Assembly (NCBI GenBank): GCA_025935655.1
Contig: JAICUV010000061.1
Location: 1-14,723, forward strand
Length of the DNA stretch: 14,723 bases
From: Chloroflexota bacterium
GTDB lineage: Bacteria; Chloroflexota; Limnocylindria; Limnocylindrales; CSP1-4
Reading direction: 5' to 3'
The translations under genes and the position numbers were made by a program. Positions 1 through 5,944 of the stretch are shown piece by piece. Position 1 is the stretch's first letter. Every line of letters begins with the position of its first letter. The notes under the pieces were generated by a model, which saw nothing but the letters and a program-made list of their open reading frames with translations, searched no databases and was not told the origin of the DNA.

Positions 1-1
1 A

Positions 2-58
2 CGGCCGGTGCGCATCTGCTCCGCCTGCGAGTCGGAACGGGACCTGGTTCCGCCGTGA
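2..58 (+). CDS. 3' end of an unidentified plus-strand gene with a C-terminal CxxC (partial)
   Basis: The second plus-strand frame is open from the left edge and stops at TGA 56-58. The 18 visible residues end in VRICSACESERDLVPP, with one CxxC pair that could be half of a zinc site. Basic residues and a CxxC at the very C-terminus recall ribosomal protein L28 (rpmB) tails, but the match is loose and I do not assign it. Support for a real gene is indirect: a perfect 8-bp hairpin starts 10 bases after the stop, and ptsH converges from the other side. Another frame is also open here because of the high GC content, so this could be chance. Confidence 0.3.
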   Translation, partial: RPVRICSACESERDLVPP

Positions 59-67
59 GAGGCAGTT

Positions 68-90
68 CAGGCGCCTGGTCCGGGCGCCTG
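68..90. terminator. Hairpin between convergent genes, probable bidirectional terminator
   Basis: CAGGCGCC (68-75) and GGCGCCTG (83-90) are perfect inverted repeats around a 7-base loop. The hairpin lies 10 bases past the plus-strand stop at 58 and 47 bases past the ptsH stop at 138. There is no T tract on either strand, so it would be a GC-only stem-loop of the kind common in high-GC genomes, not a classical intrinsic terminator. Confidence 0.45.
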
Positions 91-137
91 CGCCGCGCAC
101 CCGGCCGCCGAGTCACGCGCGCGGCAACCCCCGTCGG

Positions 138-422
138 TCAGCCCGGGAGCGTCTCCCCCAGCCCCGATGCGATGAACGCGTCCAGCGTCTCGATCGCGGT
201 GTCCTCGTCGGGGCCCTCGGCGGTGACCCGCACCCGGTGGCCCGTGGCGACGCCGCTGCTCATGACCGCGATGATCGACTTCGCGTCGACGGGGGCCGTG
301 CCGCGGTCCAGGTTCTCGAGCGTGATCCGGCTCGCGAAGCCCGCGGCCGTCTTCACGAACATCGCCGCGGGTCGTGCGTGGAGCCCGCTGGGGTTGCGGA
401 TCGTCTGGTCGATGGTGCGCAT
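138..422 (-). CDS. ptsH: HPr family phosphocarrier protein
   Basis: This 94-residue protein has the full HPr fold signature. The phosphorylated histidine is His15 in the SGLHARPA motif, the site that accepts phosphate from enzyme I (or a paralogue) and passes it to EII or DhaM-type proteins. A regulatory-serine region follows as DAKSIIAVMSSG, with Ser49 in the place of the canonical Ser46; the shift comes from about three extra residues in the preceding loop (DRGTAPVD). The length is normal for HPr (85-95). The ATG at 422 has a GGAGGA-like stretch about 11 bases upstream and begins 27 bases after the dipeptidase stop, so it is probably the last gene of the recO group. No ptsI, EII or dhaM gene is visible, so whether it serves sugar uptake, dihydroxyacetone phosphorylation or regulation cannot be told here. 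Confidence 0.93.
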   Translation of the reverse strand: MRTIDQTIRNPSGLHARPAAMFVKTAAGFASRITLENLDRGTAPVDAKSIIAVMSSGVATGHRVRVTAEGPDEDTAIETLDAFIASGLGETLPG

Positions 423-449
423 CGGGCGAAGGGTCCTCCGGGTGGCGGA

Positions 450-1630
450 TCAGGCGGCAGGGAGCGTCGTCGCGAGCAGCCGCAGGACGTTCTCGCCCAT
501 GACGGCGCGGATGTCGTCGTCGCCCAGCCCGACCTCGAGCAGGGCATCGGTCAGGCGGGCGGTGCCGGCGGCGTCGATCGGGACGGGCACGGCGCCGTCC
601 CAGTCGGACCCCAGCGACACGTGCTCTGTGCCGATCCGCTCGACGGCGTAGGCGATCGAGCGCGCGATCCACGAGACGCCGTCGCCGCCGCACGCGGTGG
701 GCCAGAACCCCACCCCGACGAGGCCACCCGTCGCCGCGATCCCCGCCAGGTGCTCGTCGCTCAGGTTGCGTGCGTTGTCGAGCACGCCGCACAGGCCCGT
801 GTGCGATGCGACGACGGGCCGGGTCGAGACGGACAGCGCGTCGTCGATCGTGCGCGCGGACGCGTGGGCCACGTCGAGCAGGACCGAGCGCGTCTCCATC
901 CGCGCGACGAGCTCCCGGCCGAGCGCGGTGAGCCCGCCCCGGTCCACGCCGTGCGCCGAGCCACCGAATGCCGTGTCGAAGAAGTGCGCGGGCGAGATCA
1001 TCCGCACGCCGAGGTCGGCGACCAGCTCGAGGTTCTCGGGGTCGTCTCGAGCGCGTGCGCGCCCTCGATGGAGAGCAGCGCAGCCGTCATGCCGCCACGC
1101 GCCTCGCGCGCGGCGAGGTAGGCAGCGAGGTCCACCTGCGAGGTCAGGATCCGGAACGCCCCGTGCGAGCGCGCCTCGAACCCGCGCGCCTGGGCGACGA
1201 GGTGCTCGACCCGCGGCAGCAGGCGCCCCCAGGTCGCCGGCGGCCAGCGCTTCGCGATCGCGAGCGCGAGGACCTGGTCGCTCGAGTCCTCGTTGCGTTC
1301 GATGTTCAGCCCGCGCGGCGTCCTGACCGGCATCGAGAGCACCTGGAGGGCGACGTTGCCCTCGATGAGCCGGGGCACGTCCACCGCACCCCGCGTGCCA
1401 CGCGCCAGCAGGTCGCGGCCCCACAGCAGCGAGTCGGCGTGGAGGTCCGCGACCCGGAGCGTCGCGTGGAGCGCCGCCGCGCGCTCGGACACGGGCGTCG
1501 CCGGGACGGGCGCGACGGGGTTCATCCGGGCCTCGACCCGGCCCACGAGCCCGTCGAGCACGGGCCGCGCCGCGGCCGCGCCGGCGAACGCCGCGCCGGC
1601 CGCGAGGGCGAGTCGACGACGTCGGGTCAT
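450..1630 (-). pseudogene. Membrane (renal-type) dipeptidase, peptidase family M19, broken by a one-base frameshift
   Basis: Two overlapping frames together encode one M19 zinc dipeptidase, a family that cleaves dipeptides including some with D-residues. The first frame (ATG 1630 to about 1046) gives a Tat- or Sec-like N-terminus (TRRRRLALAAGAAFAGAAAA), then DLHADSLLW (His64, Asp66) and the bridging glutamate in SIEGAHALE (Glu189). The second frame (about 1046 to stop 450) continues with DPENLELVADLGVRM, SPAHFFD, VAHAS, ASHTGL and GSDWDG. All family ligands are present. The span is 1181 bases; one added base gives 394 codons, a normal length, so a single base is missing, most simply a G after GAG near 1046-1049 on the minus strand. 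It could be a recent mutation or a sequencing error. The start overlaps the PPOX stop (ATGA). Confidence 0.85.
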
Positions 1631-2052
1631 GCGCCGAATGCGCGGCCGCGCGTCGGGCGGATCCGGATCGGGACGTTGTACACCGACGCCATCTCCTCGG
1701 CCGAGCCGAGGTGCGCGTCGATCCAGGCGCCGTACTTCGCGAGGTAGGCGGCGTTGCCGGGCACCGGCGGCGTCGCATCGTCGATCCGCGCCTCGCCCTC
1801 GAGGATCACGACGTCACCGCCGCTCCCGTTGTCGTTGAGGTGGAGGCTCACCCGGGGATTCGCGGCGATGTTGCCGTTGCGCCTGGCCCGCCGGTCGCTG
1901 TACACGAGGGCCTCGCCCCCGTCCCAGAGGAACCAGATCGGGAACGTCTGGGGCTGCCCCTCCGGGGTCACCGTCGTCAGCCACCCGATCATGTCGCGCT
2001 CGAGCCGCTCAAGCGCGTGCCGGTCCGTGTCCGTGTCCCCGTCGAAGACCAC
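1627..2052 (-). CDS. PPOX-class (Rv3369-like, F420- or FMN-dependent) split-barrel protein
   Basis: This 141-residue protein has the pyridoxamine-phosphate-oxidase-like split-barrel pattern: WLTTVTPEGQPQTFPIWFLW, then NIAANPRVSLHL and VVILEGEARI, ending in VPIRIRPTR. That order and spacing match the group typified by M. tuberculosis Rv3369 (TIGR03667 as I recall it), which binds F420 or a flavin and is thought to act in redox chemistry. The substrate is unknown. I chose the GTG at 2052 because an AGGAGGAGGG Shine-Dalgarno stretch lies just upstream. The recO TAG runs directly into that ribosome binding site, so the two genes are tightly linked. Its TGA overlaps the dipeptidase ATG by four bases. 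Confidence 0.85.
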   Translation of the reverse strand: MVFDGDTDTDRHALERLERDMIGWLTTVTPEGQPQTFPIWFLWDGGEALVYSDRRARRNGNIAANPRVSLHLNDNGSGGDVVILEGEARIDDATPPVPGNAAYLAKYGAWIDAHLGSAEEMASVYNVPIRIRPTRGRAFGA

Positions 2053-2055
2053 GAT

Positions 2056-2066
2056 CCCTCCTCCTA
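2056..2066 (-). promoter_or_regulatory. Strong ribosome binding site overlapping the recO stop codon
   Basis: On the minus strand, TAGGAGGAGGG contains both the recO stop (TAG, 2066-2064) and a near-perfect anti-Shine-Dalgarno match. The GTG start of the PPOX gene follows three bases later, with AGGAGG about 7 bases from the start. This fixes the PPOX start and suggests translational coupling to recO. Confidence 0.7.
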
Positions 2067-2849
2067 GACCGCGGCCGGTCGCGCCGCGTGACCCGATCGA
2101 ACCTCGTCCAGGAACGCGAGCGAGCGCGGGTCGCGTTCGAGGGCGACACGCATGAAGTCGCGCATCGCCGCCTCGACCTCGCGCTCCACCGACGGCGCCA
2201 GCCGGAGCGCCGCGAGCGCCTCGATGTCGAGGCGCTGGTACGCCTTGAGCAGCTTGAGCGCCTCCAGCGAGAGCGCCGTCCTGTCCGTCGCGGGGCCGGG
2301 ACATCGGCCGCACAGGACGCCGCCCAGCGGCGGGACCCAGCGGAACGTCTCCGATGCCTCGAGCATCCGGTCGCACTCCACGCAGCGGTCGACCTCCGGG
2401 CGCTGGCCCAGCTCGTCCGCGAGGTGCATCTCGTACCAGCGCGCCACGCGGCCCGGCGCCATGTCGGCGTCCAGCAGCTCGTAGGCGCGGCGCAGGAGCG
2501 CGTACAGCGGCTCCGCGGCGTGGCGCTCCTCGAGGCTCCGGTCCGCCAGCTCGGCGAGGTACCACGCGGTCGCGGCGCTCTCGAGCCGGTCGCGCAGGCC
2601 CAGCCAGGCGTGGCCGACCCGGACCTCGGTCACGACGTCGAACGTCCGGCCGCGGGCGAGCGCCACGGTGAGCTCTGCGAACGGCTCGAGGCTCCCGCCG
2701 AGGCGCGAGGTCGGCCGGCGGATCCCCTTCGCGATCGCCTTGAGCTTGCCGAACTCGGGCGTGATCAGCGTCAGCACGCGATCGGCCTCGCCCAGGTCGA
2801 ACCGGGACAGGACGATGGCGTCGGTGACATAGCGGCGGGGCACGGGCAC
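2064..2849 (-). CDS. recO: DNA repair protein RecO
   Basis: This 261-residue RecO acts with RecF and RecR in recombinational repair, loading RecA onto SSB-coated single-stranded DNA and annealing strands. The N-terminal OB-fold region reads TDAIVLSRFDLGEADRVLTLIT, followed by a basic KLKAIAKGIRRPTSRLGG stretch that fits DNA contact. The C-terminal half carries the zinc-binding cysteines Cys156-x2-Cys159 and Cys180-x2-Cys183, as in the Deinococcus-type proteins. Length is normal (240-270). Two GTG codons (2849, 2843) could start it. I prefer 2849 because a TACCGT box lies exactly 7 bases upstream, as at other starts here. It sits 33 bases after the MBL gene, so it may be transcribed both from the upstream promoter and from its own. 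Confidence 0.95.
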   Translation of the reverse strand: MPVPRRYVTDAIVLSRFDLGEADRVLTLITPEFGKLKAIAKGIRRPTSRLGGSLEPFAELTVALARGRTFDVVTEVRVGHAWLGLRDRLESAATAWYLAELADRSLEERHAAEPLYALLRRAYELLDADMAPGRVARWYEMHLADELGQRPEVDRCVECDRMLEASETFRWVPPLGGVLCGRCPGPATDRTALSLEALKLLKAYQRLDIEALAALRLAPSVEREVEAAMRDFMRVALERDPRSLAFLDEVRSGHAARPAAV

Positions 2850-2862
2850 GACATCGACGGTA
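2847..2862 (-). promoter_or_regulatory. Putative leaderless promoter of recO (-10 box TACCGT)
   Basis: TACCGT occupies 2862-2857 on the minus strand, followed by 7 bases and the GTG start at 2849. A -10 box at this distance would start transcription at or next to the start codon. The spacing matches the boxes before the prenyl synthase and tsaE. No TTGACA-like -35 is evident. This is an inference from position and pattern only. Confidence 0.4.
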
Positions 2863-2882
2863 GCACTCCGGCCCCGGTGCGA

Positions 2883-3617
2883 CTACCCGTGCGACTGCCC
2901 GGGCAGCCGTGCCTCGGCGGCGAGCCGGACGGCCTCGTCGATGCCGCCGCGGAACGGGTCACCGTGTCCCGGCAGCACGAGCCCGGCCGCGAGCCCCCGG
3001 AGGCGCGCCAGGGACTCGCGGGCCAGCGCGTAGTCGGCGCTGAAGGCCGCGACCTGGGGCCCGCGCAGCCCGTCGGCCGGGCTGTACGTGGCCATTGCGT
3101 CGCCGGTGAACACGACGTCGTGCGACGGCACGTGGAGCGCCGCGCTGCCGGGCGTGTGACCCGGCACGAGGATGACCCGCGGCGATCCCGGGACATCGAG
3201 CGTCGCCCCGTCGCCGAACGTCGAGACCGCGGCGAGCGGCGGCACCCGGAGGAGGCCGTGGCGCGCGGCCCACCACGCGAACCCGAGCATCGGGCTGAGG
3301 CGCAGGGGGGGCGACTGCGCCGGGTTCTTCGCCTCGCCCTTCGCCAGCGCCTCGTCCGCCTCGTGGACCCAGACCGGCCAGCCACGCTCGCGCCGCCCGC
3401 GCTCCGCGTACCCGACGTGGTCGCTGTGACCGTGGGTGAGCACGATCGCCCGGACGTCCTCGAGGGTGCGGCCCATCGCGGCCAGCTCGGCGGCCACGCG
3501 CTTCCACAGGCCGGGCGCGCCCGCGTCGATGATCGTGACCTCACCGCCCTCCTCCAGCAGGTACGAGTTCACGATGCTGTCCGGGCCCACCCGCCGGATG
3601 CCGGGTGCGATCTCCAC
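2883..3617 (-). CDS. MBL-fold (metallo-beta-lactamase superfamily) metal-dependent hydrolase
   Basis: This 244-residue protein has every metal ligand of the metallo-beta-lactamase/glyoxalase II fold: THGHSDH (His62, His64, Asp66, His67), PGHTPGS (His153), TGDAM (Asp173) and LPGHGDP (His218), so it should bind two metal ions and hydrolyse an ester, thioester or similar bond. The N-terminal strands IVNSYLLEEGGEVTIIDAG are also typical. The substrate is not predictable from sequence; general MBL hydrolases of this length include glyoxalase II-like and lactonase-like enzymes. The GTG start at 3617 overlaps the TAG of a 22-codon ORF by one base, so it may be translated by re-initiation. No signal peptide is seen, so it is probably cytoplasmic. 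A link with recO is positional only. Confidence 0.92.
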   Translation of the reverse strand: MEIAPGIRRVGPDSIVNSYLLEEGGEVTIIDAGAPGLWKRVAAELAAMGRTLEDVRAIVLTHGHSDHVGYAERGRRERGWPVWVHEADEALAKGEAKNPAQSPPLRLSPMLGFAWWAARHGLLRVPPLAAVSTFGDGATLDVPGSPRVILVPGHTPGSAALHVPSHDVVFTGDAMATYSPADGLRGPQVAAFSADYALARESLARLRGLAAGLVLPGHGDPFRGGIDEAVRLAAEARLPGQSHG

Positions 3618-3685
3618 TACGCCTCCACCCGGTCACCGGGGGCCAGCTCGAGCAGGAATCGCAGGGCGTGGTTCGCGGTGGCCAT
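3617..3685 (-). CDS. 22-residue leader-like ORF, possible remnant of a DUF2568/YrdB protein
   Basis: An ATG at 3685 opens a 22-codon frame that ends in TAG at 3617-3619, overlapping the MBL GTG start by one base (TAGTG). Its N-terminal segment, ANHALRFLLELA, closely resembles the opening of YrdB/DUF2568 membrane proteins as I remember them (NLALRFLLELA followed by transmembrane residues). Here the similarity stops at once and is followed by a hydrophilic PGDRVEA tail. A TACCCT box lies 8 bases before the ATG, as at other starts in this window, which suggests the ORF is transcribed and translated. It could be a deletion remnant now acting as a translational leader, or the true N-terminus of the transcription unit by chance. 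Confidence 0.4.
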   Translation of the reverse strand: MATANHALRFLLELAPGDRVEA

Positions 3686-3699
3686 CGGCGCGCAGGGTA
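3683..3699 (-). promoter_or_regulatory. Putative leaderless promoter of the MBL-recO group (-10 box TACCCT)
   Basis: TACCCT is at 3699-3694 on the minus strand, 8 bases before the ATG of the 22-codon ORF at 3685. It shares sequence and spacing with the tsaE box (TACCCT, 7 bases). No Shine-Dalgarno sequence precedes this ATG, which fits leaderless initiation. The -35 region shows no consensus. Confidence 0.45.
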
Positions 3700-3781
3700 C
3701 CGGCGTCGGGAGCCGAGGTCCCGTCCGTTGCGCTGCATCCAACAGGCTACTTTTCGCGAACACGTTTATGCCGGAAGCCGC

Positions 3782-3797
3782 TACACTCGCACCGATG
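3782..3797 (+). promoter_or_regulatory. Putative leaderless promoter of the polyprenyl synthase gene (-10 box TACACT)
   Basis: TACACT (3782-3787) is followed by the 7-base CGCACCG and then the ATG at 3795. The tsaE promoter has the near-identical arrangement TACCCT-CGGACCG-ATG. No Shine-Dalgarno sequence lies in between, so transcription probably starts on or next to the A of ATG. The upstream region (3741-3770) is unusually AT-rich for this genome, as promoters often are. Confidence 0.55.
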
Positions 3798-4817
3798 ACC
3801 GTCTCCAGCGACCTCGACCTGTCCGTCCTCCTCGCCGATACCGAGGCGGAGATCCTGCGCGTCGTCGCCGACCGTGACCCGTCCACGATCGGCGTGTACG
3901 AGATGATCCGCTACCACCTCGGGCTCGACGGATCCGAGGGGCCGCGCGGCAAGCGGATGCGCCCCCTGTTGGGCCTGCTCGCCTACGCGTCCATCGCGGG
4001 CGAGCACACGCGCGCGCTCCCGGGCGCGGCCGCGGTCGAGCTGGGCCACAACTTCAGCCTCGTGCACGACGACATCGAGGACGGCGACATCGAGCGGCGA
4101 CACCGGCCCACCCTGTGGTCGCTCCACGGCATCCCCCAGGCGATCAACACCGGCGACCTGATCTTCAGCCTGTCGCGGGTCGCGCTCCACCGGCTCACGG
4201 ACCTCGGCTTCCCCGACCGCACGGTGCTGCGCCTCATGCGCCTGTACGACGAGACGTGCGTGATGCTGTGCGAGGGCCAGTACATCGACATCGCGACGTC
4301 CGCGTCGGCCGAGCCGATGACGGTCGACCTCTACTTCGACATGATCGGCCGCAAGACGGCCGCCCTCATCGCGGGCTCCATCGAGGCGGGCGCGCTGCTG
4401 GCGACCGACGACGAGGAGGTCATCGCCCGCTACCGCAGGTTCGGCTGGGCCCTCGGCCTCGCGTTCCAGCTCAACGACGACCTGCTGGGCATCTGGGGCC
4501 AGGAGCAGCACACGGGCAAGGTGCCGACGGACATCGCCCGGCACAAGAAGACGCTCCCGGTGCTGTACGCGTTCGAGCACGCCACGCCGGCGGACCGGGA
4601 GCGGCTGACGATGCTGTCCTCGCTGGCCGATCCCGCGGCGGACGACGTCGCGGAGGTCATGGCGATCCTCGACCGCTCGGGCGCGCAGGCGTTCACGCGC
4701 GGTGAGGCGCAGCGCTACCGGGACGAGTGCCTCGCCGAGCTCGACGGTCTCGAGGCGGTCGACGCGGCGGCGCGGGACCGGCTGCGCGGCATCATCCTCT
4801 CGGTCATTGCCGCGTAG
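3795..4817 (+). CDS. Short-chain polyprenyl (probably geranylgeranyl/farnesyl) diphosphate synthase
   Basis: This 340-residue trans-prenyltransferase condenses isopentenyl diphosphate with allylic diphosphates. Visible motifs are GKRMRPLL (residues 52-59, substrate binding), the first Asp-rich motif HDDIED (Asp92, Asp93, Asp96), GQYIDI (161-166), and FQLNDDLLGIWG (224-235) with KKTLPVL after it. The second motif is DDLLG, lacking the final Asp of DDxxD; this is common in actinobacterial-type members and not a defect. Phe87 at -5 from the first Asp motif with Ser88 at -4 resembles archaeal type I GGPP synthases and argues for a C15-C20 product. The real start is the ATG at 3795, supported by a TACACT box 7 bases upstream. 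It is the only clear complete plus-strand gene here and sits alone, converging on the NmrA-like gene. Confidence 0.93.
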   Translation: MTVSSDLDLSVLLADTEAEILRVVADRDPSTIGVYEMIRYHLGLDGSEGPRGKRMRPLLGLLAYASIAGEHTRALPGAAAVELGHNFSLVHDDIEDGDIERRHRPTLWSLHGIPQAINTGDLIFSLSRVALHRLTDLGFPDRTVLRLMRLYDETCVMLCEGQYIDIATSASAEPMTVDLYFDMIGRKTAALIAGSIEAGALLATDDEEVIARYRRFGWALGLAFQLNDDLLGIWGQEQHTGKVPTDIARHKKTLPVLYAFEHATPADRERLTMLSSLADPAADDVAEVMAILDRSGAQAFTRGEAQRYRDECLAELDGLEAVDAAARDRLRGIILSVIAA

Positions 4818-4835
4818 CCGGGTCCTCGCACCCGG
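4818..4835. terminator. Short hairpin between convergent genes, probable bidirectional terminator
   Basis: CCGGGT (4818-4823) and ACCCGG (4830-4835) form a 6-bp stem with a 6-base loop, beginning on the base after the prenyl synthase stop. The NmrA-like gene ends 12 bases further on (stop 4848-4850). The only space between the convergent genes is 30 bases, and no T tract is present. Confidence 0.4.
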
Positions 4836-4847
4836 GGTGACGGCCCG

Positions 4848-5750
4848 CTAGACGGGGGTCGCCGCCGCGGCCGCCACCTGGCCGGCAAACGCCTCCACGG
4901 TGGTGAGCGGCTCATCCAGGAGCCCGCTCGTGCTGCCCATCTCGATCGCGTCGCCGTCGGCACAGCAGCGCATCAGGCCGGCGAACGAACGCTGCATGGG
5001 GTCGACGGCCGCTGCGACCTGCGCGTCCAGGGCCTCGACCGGCACGTGGCTGACGGCGATCGGGCGCCCGAACGCCGTCTCGAAGATGCGCACCGCCTCG
5101 AGCGGCGGGATCGGCCGCGGACCGCCGAGCTCCAGGATCGCGTTGCGCGCTCCCGGGTGGGTGAGCGACGCGACGGCGAACGCGGCGACGTCGGACGTGG
5201 CGATCCAGCTGATCGGCGCCTCGCCCGAGCCGTAGATCGTCGCGGCGCCGTTGGCGGGGTCGAAGCCCACGGCCGGCCCCAGCCACACCTCCATGAAGCA
5301 GCTCGGGCGCAGGATCGTGTGCTCGATGCCGCTCCCGGCAAGCGCGCCCTCCACCTCGCGCTTCGCGTTGCGCAGGGGGAAGTCGCGGTCGAGGTTGCCG
5401 GAGAACGACAGGTACGAGAAGTGGCGCACGCCCGCTCCGGCGGCGGCACGGACGAGCTCCAGCATGCCCTGCCGGTCCGTGGTCTCGATGTCGTTCACGC
5501 CGGCCGCGTAGCTGAACGGCATCGCCGAGACGGTCGCGACGACGGCGTCGATCCCGACACAGGCCGCGTCGAGCGAGCCGGGCTCGCGCAGGTCGCCGAC
5601 GACCGTCTCGACGCCCGCTTCGCGCAGGCGCTGGACCTTCGCGGGATCGCTGGAGGCGCGGACCAGGGCGCGGACCGGCCGACCCGCCGCGGCGAGCCTG
5701 GCGCACACCGCTCCGCCGACCATCCCCGTCGCACCCACCACGAGGTACAC
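4848..5750 (-). CDS. NmrA/SDR-type NAD(P)-binding protein
   Basis: This 300-residue Rossmann-fold protein of the atypical short-chain dehydrogenase group begins YLVVGATGMVGGAV, the GxxGxxG dinucleotide motif (residues 6-12), followed by ALVRASSD (Arg31, suggesting NADPH preference) and VVGDLREPGSL. Later segments FSYLSFSGN, HTILRPSCFMEVW and ATSDVAAFAV match NmrA-like and NAD(P)H-quinone-reductase-like relatives. The usual YxxxK catalytic pair is not visible, so it may be a redox sensor or atypical reductase. Substrate unknown. The GTG at 5750 is chosen because GGGAGGAGG lies 6 bases upstream, the strongest ribosome binding site in the window. This gene is therefore probably leadered. The frame stays open far upstream, but that is GC-driven. 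Confidence 0.85.
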   Translation of the reverse strand: MYLVVGATGMVGGAVCARLAAAGRPVRALVRASSDPAKVQRLREAGVETVVGDLREPGSLDAACVGIDAVVATVSAMPFSYAAGVNDIETTDRQGMLELVRAAAGAGVRHFSYLSFSGNLDRDFPLRNAKREVEGALAGSGIEHTILRPSCFMEVWLGPAVGFDPANGAATIYGSGEAPISWIATSDVAAFAVASLTHPGARNAILELGGPRPIPPLEAVRIFETAFGRPIAVSHVPVEALDAQVAAAVDPMQRSFAGLMRCCADGDAIEMGSTSGLLDEPLTTVEAFAGQVAAAAATPV

Positions 5751-5906
5751 GGATGACCTCCTCCCGGGACGCGTGGACGAACGCGCGCGGGTCGGTCCCG
5801 CCAGTGGCTCGGCGCGGACCCGGCGGCGCGGGTACGGTCCGCGTGTCGCAGCCCCCCGCGATCGCGCAACGATCGACCGGCTCGCTGCCGGTGTCCAGTG
5901 CCAACC

Positions 5907-5920
5907 GTCGCGACCGCGAC
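5907..5920 (-). terminator. Weak hairpin after the CNNM gene, possible terminator
   Basis: GTCGC and GCGAC form a 5-bp stem with a 4-base loop, starting about 25 bases after the stop at 5945. It lies in the 194-base gap 5751-5944, which holds no gene I can support. That gap probably contains the end of the long minus-strand run and the promoter of the NmrA-like gene, but no clear -10/-35 pair is visible. Confidence 0.2.
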
Positions 5921-5944
5921 CCGCGCTCCGCCCGGGGCGCTCCG

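Noticed and set aside
3541..3738. A 65-codon minus-strand ORF across the MBL start
   Set aside because: It overlaps the MBL N-terminus in another frame, has no recognisable features and runs through the promoter-like box at 3694-3699.
3753..3760. TTCGCGAA palindrome upstream of the prenyl synthase, as an operator
   Set aside because: An 8-base palindrome is short and this one occurs once in the window. It is suggestively placed near -38, but nothing else supports a repressor site.
3754..3768. Possible LexA/SOS box (CGAACACGTTT-like) in the divergent region
   Set aside because: The half-sites GAAC and GTTT are two bases apart instead of the four of the GAAC-N4-GTTC consensus, and the second half is imperfect.
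2088..4817. A 909-codon plus-strand open frame covering recO, MBL and the prenyl synthase
   Set aside because: Only its last 340 codons (from 3795) are real. The rest is antisense to recO and MBL, which have clear motifs, and its composition (Arg/His/Gln/Glu-rich repeats) is typical of GC-rich antisense frames.
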